Shown here: one piece after another, positions 36,904-47,156 of the stretch
How the letters are laid out: each line of letters begins with the position of its first letter
Numbering within the stretch: position 1 is the stretch's first letter
Assembly: GCF_000512585.2 (NCBI RefSeq)
Contig: NC_089241.1
Location: 310,001-374,000 of the forward strand
DNA length: 64,000 nucleotides
Reading direction: 5' to 3'
Source: Kwoniella bestiolae CBS 10118
Taxonomy: Eukaryota; Basidiomycota; Tremellomycetes; Tremellales; Cryptococcaceae
The notes under the pieces: model-generated
Database searches by the model: none
What the model was told of the DNA's origin: nothing
The model's input: the letters and a program-made list of their open reading frames with translations, nothing else
Translations under genes and position numbers: made by a program

Positions 36904-37381
36904 CTTTGTGTGTGGATCTATATGAGAGCCGTGTGAGGTTTCGGAGAAGAAAGGATGTCAAGAGATTGGACTCGAATTGATGTTGATTTGACCACCGTGA
37001 GCCGCAGCTCTCGAGGCTGCACAATTGATCAAACGCCCTGGGAAGATAGGTAGGGTATACAGAAGCGGATGGCTGCCTCTTTGCTGGTGATTTCGGTCTG
37101 AGAGGGAGATAGAAGCAGGAGGGGTATCTTGTGCTATAACAGGATAATCAGATGTATGGTGTGGTATGTTGTTCAAGTGCACGGAGAACAGCAATATGGG
37201 CATGGGCATGGATGATATCGTTATGCTGGACCCTGAATCACTTTGACCACGTGGCACGTCACACGCCATAACAATCATATCAATGTGTTATTGTTCATCT
37301 AGTTACAAAGGGAAAGGGGAGCTGGGAGAATTTCTATTTTACAGTATGCGTTATATGATACACCTATTCTATTGTTTCATC
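36904..37381. promoter_or_regulatory. MKT1 promoter region
   Basis: 478 bp between the CSN5 stop and the MKT1 start. Contains CACGTG at 37248-37253, immediately followed by a CACGTC. No gene. Confidence 0.4.
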
Positions 37382-38975
37382 TTATTGCTTGCCCTGAACA
37401 GTAGCTCTGGCTGAATCAGGATCCAAAGCAGTGTTGAGAGGAGTATTGAACAACTTGTCTTTGATTAATTGCGAGATCATTCCGTTTTGAGCTTCCGTGG
37501 CAATACGTGAGCTGCGAAGGTTTCTGTCAGCCCTCACGTCATTAACAGTACAGTCTTTCGTACACACCCGTCCTTTGCGACTTTGGCAAGAGGGGTATCT
37601 TCGTCTTCGACTCCTGCATAGTCTTTGCTATTGTCTTTACCCTTGCTCGAAGCCTGTCCAGATGGTGCGGACTTTAGCTTGAGGTTGGATGTTGAATTGC
37701 CAACATTGGTGGATGCGACCTGGAGTTTCGCGTTGAGATCTTTGACTTGGGAAGTCGAATATTCGCGATTCTGTCGATGATGTTAGGACTAGTCATACTC
37801 TTCAGCAGAAAGGTAAGACTTACAGAGGTCAAAAGACTCGAGCTCAAGGTGGCTACCCAATACTTATTCCATAAAAGGTCAAGCAATTGCTCATCCAGCT
37901 TCGTTTTGTAGATCTCGACCTTGAGCGGATAATAGGCATCTGCGTGGACACCAAAGTCTTCTATCTTGTCCATAGGTATCGATTGGTATTGAGAAGTGCC
38001 GGCGGAAGGTGGTTTGTAGCCCTGATAGAAAGTCAGCATACAAGCGAGTTGGACTACGTTCAAGGACGGACTGACCTCAGGATAGGTTCGGAAAGCCCCA
38101 ATCTCAACTTTACCAGCGGATACAGTCCTGTTTGGATCAATCTACATTGTGATCAGCTATGGTGCGATATCAGTTCTGGAAGAATAGCGGACATACCACC
38201 ACAGCAAGATAAGGATCGTTGAACTTCTGCTGGTTCAACTGAGTGTTGACATCGATACCGGAAAGCCAACAGCCATAACCAGGATGACTGTGCTAGAGTC
38301 AGCGGACAGCGAAACAGTTTGTCATAACTAAAATGAAATGACCTACGAGTGGTACCATCCCCTAAGCAATTCCCCCTTTCCAGCTTCTCTTGACGATTCT
38401 TGGAAGCTTACCATGTATTCCATCGCCTATCCACAGTACATGAGTCAGCTTGCGATGTGAAAAGGAAGGAGACGAAACTCACCTCATTTCCCGCATTGAC
38501 TCTGGTTTCAGTACCTTGAACCGGTAAAGCAGCTGCATCCATTATCCAGAAGACACCATCTTTCACTCTCCCATACATGACTCCCATGATCTCATACATT
38601 CCTCCCGATCGAGCATGAGTGACCTATAGTAGCGAGGTCAGCTTTCGAGAATCGGAAAGAATACCTGTAGGCATACCATCTTGATCAGAGCTACGGCTGA
38701 GATCTTGACTGTATGGAAATAATGAGGACTGTGCGTACGTCAATGGTCAGCTCGTGTGAAATGCTGCATGAAAGTAGACACTCACTCCTTCGACCAAGGT
38801 GCGTCATCTTCTAAGGCCTTTTCCTCCTCCCTTGGATAATGGAAGATAGCAGCGGTCGGATCGACCGACTGATAGTAAACATGTCAGCTCGGTGTACGCT
38901 GTTCAGGTGGGATGATGCCAGGCCTACCTGTACATCGTTATTGAGCTCGAATGTCTTCCTGGCTATCTCGGCCAT
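37382..38975 (-). CDS. CSN5: COP9 signalosome subunit 5 (JAMM deneddylase)
   Basis: Ten exons: 38975-38928, 38868-38786, 38728-38677, 38623-38483, 38426-38347, 38287-38197, 38141-38076, 38021-37824, 37770-37568, 37511-37382 (363 aa). The MPN+ domain has the full JAMM set: Glu about 72 in YEIMGVM, His 134 and His 136 in [17 protein letters not shown], and Asp 147. The C-terminal part contains PEGYKPPS and the helical signalosome-binding tail. CSN5 is the zinc metalloprotease that removes Nedd8/Rub1 from cullins. The presence of CSN5 implies cullin-RING regulation, relevant to BTB proteins in general but not evidence of a link to the local BTB array. The apparent GTAAGC after EYM is read through; splicing there would remove conserved sequence. 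Confidence 0.95.
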
Positions 38976-39264
38976 CTTGGCTTCTGATCGACCTCTCGTT
39001 GTGATGATACAGTGAAAGATGAGAAGAGGAATGTCAAGATATGCAATGCACAATCGTCGACTTCATCCCCTCCTCGGTGGCTCAACCTCCACTCTCAGTG
39101 ACCTCAACGGCAAGTGGTGTGTTTATTTACGTAATGAACACACCATTCCCACAACGAGCATCACCATCGTCTACGAATTGCTTTGATTTGACAATCAACT
39201 ACTCTCTACTCTATTGTTCATGTTCATTCTACAGACCAAGCCGATAGACAATAACAATCTCACA
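38976..39264. promoter_or_regulatory. Shared divergent promoter of CSN5 and the SCOC-like gene
   Basis: 289 bp between opposing start codons, the tightest head-to-head pair in the window. Confidence 0.45.
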
Positions 39265-39615
39265 ATGTCACTATCCAGTTACACCGACGCAGCCATGGGA
39301 GAATCTTGGTCAACTCCAGCTACCGAACAAGCTCCAGAACCAACCGTAGAATCAGCATTGGAGAAAGAGAAGATAATCAAAGACATCCTTTCCCTGCGTG
39401 ATGGATTGAGAGGGTTATTGGTTAGGGTGACAGAGGTAGAAGCCGACAATGAGAAGCTGGCAAAGGATAATGAGATGTTGAGTGTATATATCGATAATCT
39501 GTGAGCTACCCTTTTCCCGTCTCCTTACAGTGAACCCATGAAGCTGATTATATACTCCGCTTGGTTGAATCGCAGGACAAGAAATTCGGTCGTTGCTGCT
39601 GGAACAAAACGATGA
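39265..39615 (+). CDS. Short coiled-coil protein (SCOC-like)
   Basis: Two exons, 39265-39500 and 39576-39615 (91 aa). A short disordered N-terminus precedes a heptad-patterned helix (LRGLLVRVTEVEADNEKLA) ending DNEMLSVYIDNLTRNSV, which matches the C-terminal signature of SCOC proteins (ENxxLxxYIxNL). In animals SCOC binds Arl1 at the trans-Golgi and takes part in autophagy regulation; the fungal role is inferred only from the motif. No membrane segment. The start at 39265 is preferred over an upstream in-frame ATG at 39214 because the latter is not in the family pattern. Confidence 0.75.
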
Positions 39616-40892
39616 TTCCCCATCCCCTATACATCTGCACTTTAATCACCCAGTATAATCTGTGTATACCTTTCGCGATGGGATTGTACCCATCGCAAAT
39701 CACCGCATCACAGTCCCGCACATCATCTCCATCAACAATCCGACCACCATCAAACGTATATTGGTGGGATAGGTCAGTGTCACATTCGAAGGAAAACAAA
39801 AGGAGGTGTCCAGGGACTTCAGGGCCGAGGTCGATAGATGGAACACTGTCTTGATCTCATGCGGATACGGAGATGGATATGAGATTAGATGATATCCTGG
39901 CCCATCAACTTAATGCCTGAATAGCAGTAACTCAACCTCGTGTTTATGACTGTTTCCTTCAGTATATCTGATTTCTCACTATATCTGCGGTTGACTCTTC
40001 CCACAAAAGTCCAATCTCGGCTTCTAGAGTCTGACTAAGCTCAAAAATCATGACCAATCTTCGTCAATCACTGAACAATCCAATCAAGCATACGTGACGT
40101 TTCCTCTCAGGGAATTACAATCGACCATGGAATGATTTGCCGCTCTTCATGGTCTAGCTGAATTAGGAGGGTTTAGATCCACAATCCAGCCTTTAACCCA
40201 TCACTCGAGGATCAGGGCTTCATTGGAGGGACGACGCAAGACACATCCTTTCGCGAGGGTTTTGATCAGAGCAAAACAGCTAATCAAGAACGTTTTACCT
40301 CGTTCCTCGATGATGATCAACCATAAAGTATCTCTTAGTCTTGCACATATACAATAATCACATCAAAAGATCATCAATCATCACTAGCAACATCATTGCC
40401 GTTATCCGCTTGAAGGGTAGCTGATTATCAATCTCGATTTTACCGAAGTGATGAATACCGCTGGGACTGATTGAACTTTATCATCGTGATGGGTTGCTCC
40501 CAGGACCGTCTCATCGCTTGACTTTACATTCCATCTATGATCGCTGAATTGATGGATGAATGGCTCGGACGAAATGCTGTTGATATGATTACCTTGCAGT
40601 GATGATAACGACGTATAGTGCTTGACACAGGTTGACGCAGCGAGAAATAGGTTATAAAGTTTGATGTGATCCACTGACACTGATTGATAATCTGTAGATC
40701 CCTGACACGTTTTGTGATGGATGAACCAAAAACTTTCTCATACCTTGTCTGAATGACTGGTCTATTCTGGATGAGGCATGAATGTTAAATCTCATCTAAC
40801 TCATAAAGCGTATACGCATTCCCTCGAGAGAGAACGATCCTTCTTTTCCTCCTCCCCCTCCTCTCATCTCGATTTTTCTACTTTTATTGACG
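39616..40892. other. Intergenic stretch between the SCOC-like gene and the P450 gene
   Basis: About 1.3 kb with short ORFs only. A C/T-rich run at about 40845-40885 precedes the P450 start and is probably its leader. Confidence 0.45.
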
Positions 40893-43063
40893 ATGACGAG
40901 CGTTATCATATACACCATTATTTTCCTGATACCCATTGCTGTTTGGTGGTGTCGGTTCAAACCCATGACTTTACCAGGTATACCATCCTGGTCGGATGAT
41001 CATCTCGTGTGGGGTGATTTACCGAGACTGAAAAAGATCTTGCGGGATAATGGATCATTTACCGATTTCCTCGATCTGTCATCAAAAACATTAGGTCCGA
41101 TCTGTCAGATAAGACTTGGCCCTTTTGCGCAGTGAGCCAACTTCTTCCTCGATCATTCATTGGTAGGGTTCGTACTATACTGATGAAAGGATCAAGTATG
41201 GTGATCATAACAGATTATCAAGAGATCGAATCCCTTTTACTACGCCGACATTCATCTCTCGATCGATCCTCCCAGACCACAAGCTTATTCAAAACTATCT
41301 TACCTCGAGCTCTACTCACCCTGCAAACCGGAGATGTATGGAGGAAACATAGAAAGGGGATTGGTACAGCTATGACTCCGAGGTTTCTTGCTCTGACCAT
41401 GTCCAATATAACGAAATCAGCACAGAACCTGGTAGAGTTGTGGAATAGAAAAGGCGAATTGAGTGGAGGGAGGAGCTGGGAGGCAGAGGTGGATCTGGAA
41501 AGTGCCATGATGGTGAGTGAGGCGTTGTATTAGTATCTCGCTCAGAAGATCGTCATTGATGATGACAACTCCTCATCAGGATGCGATCTGTAAGTTGTAC
41601 TTCCACACTTGACGTCAAGACCTCAAGGTAAGAAACTCATACCATGCTGAACTTGATTTAGGTGGTCTGGCGTTTGGCGAATCTTGGAATGTGATAACCA
41701 GCTACACAGGACAGCTCGAATCCCTCAACAGCGATATCGGGAATGACCTCTCCAACATTGGAAGCCGAGGTGAAATAGTGTTTCACTTGAACGCACCAGA
41801 CCCAGCCCGAACCACATGGTACATATTCCAGGTGAGCTCTCCAACGTGACTTCGATCTAAGATGCGTGCTGACTCCTACATTGCTTTATCAGGCTGTCCC
41901 TGTGGAAAGTCCATTTCCCGCTCTCAGCCATTTCTTCACTCGTCTAACACCGTCTTACCGCTATCATACCAAACGGATGGATGATTTTTTGGAACAGCGT
42001 TTGGCTGAAGCTCGTCATAAGGCTTCCAATCTGTCTTGCGAGATGGCCTCAGAAGCGGCGGACAACACTTTTGATCTGTTAATCGCAAAGCAGCTTGGTG
42101 AAGGGGGATTATCGGATGATGAGATCAAACAGGAATTGTTTCAATGTGAGCTGTGAGATACATTATAGGGACAGACTTGTACTGACATGTGAGTAGATCT
42201 ACTTGCAGGTACCGAGACTTCTTCTACGACACTGGCGTGGATAAGTAGAACATCATTTCACAATAAATTTCTACAGCTGATATCTCAGAAGTGGTGCAAA
42301 TTCATGACCAATAATCCGGCTATTCAAAGGAAGCTGCGTCAACATCTTCTAAATCGATTACCGCAAGATATCATTCACAACATGACATTCGATGACCTGA
42401 TTGCTGTCAATTTACCATATCTGGAAGCGGTCGTTCACGAAACGCTTCGAATGGCTCGTACTGCTGGTGGATTTCTGAGAGATAGTAAGTGGCCTTTGTC
42501 ATCCCGCGACATCTTTTTGGTGGCTGAGCTATCGCTTTCGGCCCAGCTAAAGAAGATATGTGTATTATGGGACATCATATTCCGAAAGGAACCACTCTCG
42601 CCTTTCCGACCTCTATAGGTCACCAAGATCTTTCTTCTCCTGATTACCTGTTATCCACCTCGCTGTCTCATGCAGAGGAGCGACGGGTAGGATACTGGAA
42701 ATCAGGTACAGGTCATGTATTCGATCCTGAAAGATGGTTGACTGAAGATGGACAATTCAATGCTATCGCTGGGCCAAGTCTACCTTTCTCGTTAGGTCAA
42801 CGAAGATGTTTCGGCAAGAATCTAGCTGTAAGTGTCGCGACCGTTCGCTCAACTGCATGTCCAGCAGAGTAATATATTGATGTGACATGTGACGGTAGCT
42901 ACTGGAGCTCCGAATTTTTATAGCACATCTCAGTCTTTCCTTTTTCTTCGCGCGGATACCTGCAGATCAAAACAGCTTTGATCGGTTCGATAAAGTGATT
43001 AGTCATCCCAAAGATTGTTTCGTTCGACCTGTTCAGTGGACTAGCGAGGAGGCAAGCTGCTGA
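40893..43063 (+). CDS. Cytochrome P450 monooxygenase, membrane-anchored
   Basis: Eight exons: 40893-41131, 41197-41512, 41580-41589, 41662-41831, 41893-42145, 42197-42484, 42547-42827, 42899-43063 (573 aa). The N-terminal membrane anchor is TSVIIYTIIFLIPIAVWW, followed by a Pro hinge. I-helix motif AGTETSST (about residues 333-340), K-helix ETLR, an FDPERW region, and the haem loop FSLGQRRCFG with the Cys ligand at about 513. ER-bound class II P450; substrate unknown. Exon 3 is only 10 nt, coding DAI plus one base. After TTLAW there are about 16 extra residues (42244-42291) relative to typical P450s; intron-like signals are present there but every pairing breaks the frame, so I keep it as coding. 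Confidence 0.85.
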
Positions 43064-43527
43064 TATGATGGTGTCATGTTTGTTTTGGTATCTGGGTGTG
43101 CATAGTCTTACGGATTGTAGGTAATTGATGGTAATATATAGCTGTGTATACCGCCTCAGAAGGGATTTTGGGATGTGCTCGAGTATGCTTTGCCACTGCT
43201 CACCACGTTGTGCTAGAATGCGCTATACGATGCCACCCTCGTTAGCTCTCCTTTGTTCAATTTCCCCTTTCGGTAAACAATGGGTGATTGGATGTAATCG
43301 CCACTTACCACTGAAACTCCGGTATACATAACGCCGCCATTCGCTCATCGCTTACGTCCTCCTTTCAGGGGTTTTTGTCTGAAAAAGGTAATTATCCTTT
43401 GTTTATGTTTTATCCTTTGTTCTCTGCTCTGATGCCTTGAATCAGCGTATCGCCCCGTCAAAATTGAAATATCCAAAATTGCAAATTACATCCAATATCC
43501 ACACCACATATACAAACAAACGCTTGG
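43064..43527. other. 3' flank of the P450 gene
   Basis: About 460 bases; no gene seen. Confidence 0.4.
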
Positions 43528-43640
43528 ACCCGCATCCCCCCCCCCAACTCCCCACTCCCACCCATTTACCATCACATACATATAATTACCCCTCCCTTTC
43601 CCATCTCATCTTTCTTTTTCTCTTTTTCCCATCTCAACAA
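43528..43640. repeat. C/T-rich tract with a C10 run
   Basis: Ten consecutive C at 43536-43545, then about 95 bases almost without G. Such pyrimidine tracts mark promoters and leaders of active genes in related yeasts, but no ORF with a sensible start follows. Confidence 0.6.
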
Positions 43641-45167
43641 TCAACAACCAACAATCGACATCGCGACTTACCACTGATTATCGACAGTCATCACATCAAG
43701 TTATCGCAGTCACCTACATCAAGATGCTTCAAGATCACCCTCTCTCTCGTCAAGATGTCTGAGCGATTCGCCGCTTCATAGCACTATCTGAGATATCTGA
43801 CACCCGTCTCTGACCAAGATGTGGCAAGGATAGTCTTCACTGGGAAACCTCTAGTAAGCTTCATTTACCATCGGTGCTTTGTGCATTGCTAGAGTGTTGA
43901 CACCGTGCTTTTTTCTTCTTGAAAAATCAGGTGAGAGTCCTAGACTCGTCTCCACATTACATTGAGTTAGTTGGCTTTGGTGCTGTCACTCGTCTCTTCC
44001 TTTTCATCCTTTCAGGATTAGGTTGAGCCCTTTCGGGAACCACTTCGACAACACTCACGAGTCAAGTCATCTCATTCACCGCTCACATATATGCGCTATC
44101 ATCAAATGGAACGACTTCAATACCTTCGTTACTCATCGGGTTTCGTCGCACATAAGATACCGCAAGGTCATCACTGAAGAGTTCGGTCGGATTAGATGCG
44201 CATACAAGCAAGTGTCAGTGGTCCAAGAGGTTACACGGGCAGAGGTGAATTGTGTTGGTAACGTCCCATACTCTTCCCCTCTGCCTGTTGTTTCTCTTTC
44301 TTCTTCATTTGGTCTATCAAAACAAACAACGGTCATGTTTACTGCTGGGTTACAATAAGAACCTGGATTGCCTTCCCCCGCCTTTAGTCTGTATCGTCTA
44401 CTCCTAACCATCCCACAGCTTCATCGTCCGGGACTATCGCCATGTTCATTTGTGTCGACCCCGAGTTCGTTGTCGTGCTGGTGTTACGAGTGGCGAATAA
44501 CGCAGCGAGGTTATTCAAGTGGCGTTGGAATTCAGTGTTTCGCACAATACACTTTTAGCTGGCTCAGGTCTGGTCTGGCGTTTGGCTTTGGCGGTTCGAG
44601 GTCGTCGGTATAGCTTTTCGTCTTCGCATCATTGGTTGATTGGTTCATCTTAACGATCTTACTTGAATCTTAAGGGCTACAACATAATAATCGAAGTCGA
44701 ACTATCTAACAGGCGATCACTCACCACCATCTTGGGATATACGGATTACACGGTTGATCTGACATAGGAACTAGCGACGTTCCAATGATCTGTCTCTCAC
44801 CTTTCACCTCCTTTCATATACTCTACGCCCCCACGCCGGGATTGGGTTGATGGATCGAGTCGAGCAACAGAACAATATTGAATGGCTTCAAGTTGAATTT
44901 GTTTGTGCGAAAGGATAGAGATTGAAACAAAGGTTCACGAAAAGGGTTCGTATTGACCATCATCCACTACGCCTCGTCAAAATTCATAGGAGACAGGCGT
45001 TGACATAACTTGCTTTCCTCCTTTTCTTCTCACCTTCTCCCTTCCTCGTACATTCTTGATATCCGTCTGCATATATCCATTTGCACGATCATCTATAAAT
45101 GTCTACTTTTTATTCTTTACAACAGTTCTTTGACCTCTTCGAGGACAGCTTGCTGTTGATCAAAATT

Positions 45168-45224
45168 GCCCACCTCTCCGCTTCTTCCCTTTATTGGGAA
45201 GTTGCGGAGGGGTGGGCTTTTTTG
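45168..45224 (+). other. Strong stem-loop followed by a T7 run
   Basis: Arms 45168-45189 and 45196-45217 (22 nt each) pair with one G-T wobble and a two-base T/T mismatch, around the six-base loop TTTATT. Seven T (45218-45224) follow directly. The form resembles a hairpin-plus-U-tract terminator or the 3' end of a Pol III transcript. No known RNA family recognised. Confidence 0.6.
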
Positions 45225-45743
45225 CGTTGGGAGCGTTTCACATTTCTTCTTTTTTGAATGATGCACATGCTCACAATATGATATTCCCGATGTTCTCGAA
45301 CTTCTCGAAGCATTATTTTACTGATGGCTGATCAGTGGATATGGGCAGTGGAGTAACGGACAAACACGCATCATCATCGGAGGAGTGATGGTGGCGAATT
45401 CGAATGGTCATCTTACAGTGTCATTCATCAAACACACACAATCAAGGCGGATTACAAAGTTGATTGATCCATGACAGCGTCATTCAACTTACCTGCATGT
45501 GGTTGTTTGCTCATCTTGTTGTTGAATGCATGCATATCATGTATGTTATGTTGAAATAGAGCATGTACAGCACTCCTCTGCGTACTGAGTGGCTCATTGA
45601 CCTGTATCTGACCTACCATTATAGCTTTCTGGTTTGCTCATATGTCTGTGCACCCATAATCCCCCTTATCGAGTGCATGGATCGCTCGATTGTGATGGTG
45701 AGATCGAGAAAAACAAAGCATTCATCAATATCATCATCATATT

Positions 45744-45857
45744 CCATCATTCATTCCATCATTCATTCCATCATTCATTCCATCATTCATTCCATCATTC
45801 ATTCCATCATTCATTCCATCATTCATTCCATCATTCATTCCATCATTCATTCCATCA
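45744..45857. repeat. 12-bp tandem repeat (CCATCATTCATT)
   Basis: About nine near-perfect copies of the 12-mer, 65-180 bp upstream of the His-rich protein gene. It is a multiple of three, so it keeps several frames open (Ile-Ile-His-Ser repeats) without being likely coding sequence. Confidence 0.9.
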
Positions 45858-45922
45858 TCCATTCCTGATTCAATCCTTACTCCACAGAATACATCCAGGC
45901 AAGGGGGTACATATGCTCCACC

Positions 45923-46781
45923 ATGCCCGTCCCTACTCATCTTAAACCACTCCCGCTCAAGCAGGAATCCCATCCCAGCGCTCAACCTCATCCTCTTGCT
46001 CAACCCCATCCGAATCCAGCTTCACCGGTTCGCCATCCTCACTTTGAACATCATCATCAACATCAGCGAGTGCAACTTCAGCATCACCACTCTCATCCAC
46101 AAGCACCAGTACCTCAGCCTCGGTCACCTCATCATCGAGAGCATCAGAAGACACACGAGACGGATCCAATGCTTCCTAATCATTCGGATCATCATCATTC
46201 TCCTCATTCTCCTCACTCTCCTCATCATCCCTCTCATCATTCTACCCACCATACCCACTCGCACCATCCTCGTCCTCATTCCGAGAATCAGAACCAGCAG
46301 ACCCACTCACACCCGCATCACGAGCTCACATCGTTCCCCGTCCCACCTCCCAAATCCCCCAAATCCCCCACACCACTCTCCAAGCGACTCTTATACGCCC
46401 TTACGAATAAACCTACACTGAGCAAAACTTGGGAGAAAAGGTCTTTTGCCGATCAACAGAAGAGTGCCCCGTTAGATGGTGGTCAGAGAGAGGAACTAGG
46501 AGTAAATCTACAAGAGTACGTTTCGCCCATCTTCTCCTCGTTCATTCCTCTCCCAAGGCAGGTGAAGGTCGTGAGCGCTGATATACTGTATGTGGGGGTA
46601 CAGATACTCCTCACCCAGATCTCGACCCATGTCTTTCTACGCTTCTCCAGCTGAAATCGCAGCATTCAAACCCCTTCCTATGGTTGATCCTCCTTACCCC
46701 TCTGGAGATCATCAACACCCCCACTCTCACGCTCATGCGCATTCCGCTCCGAATTTCCCTGCACCCCCCATGCGAGGTTAG
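45923..46781 (+). CDS. His/Pro-rich protein of unknown function
   Basis: Two exons, 45923-46515 and 46604-46781 (256 aa), joined over an 88-nt intron to read LQEYSSPRSRPMSFY. Residues 20-135 are dominated by His with Ser, Pro and Gln; a second His run (HQHPHSHAHAHS) is near the C-terminus. Between them is a conserved-looking segment, PLSKRLLYALTNKPTLSKTW and ASPAEIAAFKPLPMVDPPYP. No signal peptide, membrane segment or known domain. His-rich stretches can bind Zn, Ni or Cu, but that is speculative. The continuity of the second exon's composition with the first supports a real gene. Confidence 0.6.
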
Positions 46782-47156
46782 AGAAGAGCAGCGGAGACGA
46801 CAATCATAGATACACCAATGGGAACATACATGAAGTCCCAGAAGAGAAGCGCAGTATAAGGTTCGTCCGAAATATGCACATTAGTTATAGTATTCAATCT
46901 CAACAGCTCTGGATATACACGTATATAGATTCCTCCTAGATCCGTTCAGCATGTATCCATGTCATGTCATCTCAAGTCAGTACCCTTCGTCAGCAAGTAA
47001 GAGTGGTTGATAGGAAAGTACGAATACATCACATACACATAAAGTGTATAACAAGTACCACATCATTACGAATTAATCCTAAAATAACCAAATTCTCAAC
47101 AGGAAAAACCTTGTATTCTGTATATATCGGTGTTTAGCTATGTATGCGGTGTTGAA
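46782..47156. other. Gap between convergent His-rich and RanBP1-domain genes
   Basis: 375 AT-rich bases holding two 3' ends; no gene. Confidence 0.45.

Larger units (their letters stand above)
43641..45922. other. Gene-poor interval, possible non-coding transcription unit
   Basis: No convincing protein gene. After the pyrimidine tract the ATGs at 43724 and 43755 open frames of only 9-13 codons. The 111-codon ORF at 44023-44358 has no recognisable domain. A hairpin followed by a T-run lies at 45168-45224 and a 12-bp tandem repeat at 45744-45857 (separate entries). Confidence 0.4.

Noticed and set aside
38347..38411. Apparent GTAAGC donor after the EYM codons of CSN5
   Set aside because: Removing sequence here would delete the [10 protein letters not shown] lead-in to the JAMM motif; the frame is open without splicing.
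42245..42288. Possible 44-nt intron in the P450 gene
   Set aside because: Splicing here shifts the frame and reaches a stop within ten codons; the sequence is open when read through.
44023..44358. 111-codon plus-strand ORF
   Set aside because: No domain recognised, no supporting splice partners, and no conserved composition; left as part of the possible non-coding unit.
44590..44605. GGTTCGAGG resembling a tRNA B-box
   Set aside because: Upstream sequence does not form a tRNA cloverleaf.
45744..45857. CRISPR-like array
   Set aside because: The units are contiguous 12-mers without spacers: a simple tandem repeat.
45563..46009. ORFs made of Ile-Ile-His-Ser or Asp-Gly-Met-Asn repeats
   Set aside because: They arise from the 12-bp tandem repeat, which keeps several frames open; no flanking coding signal.
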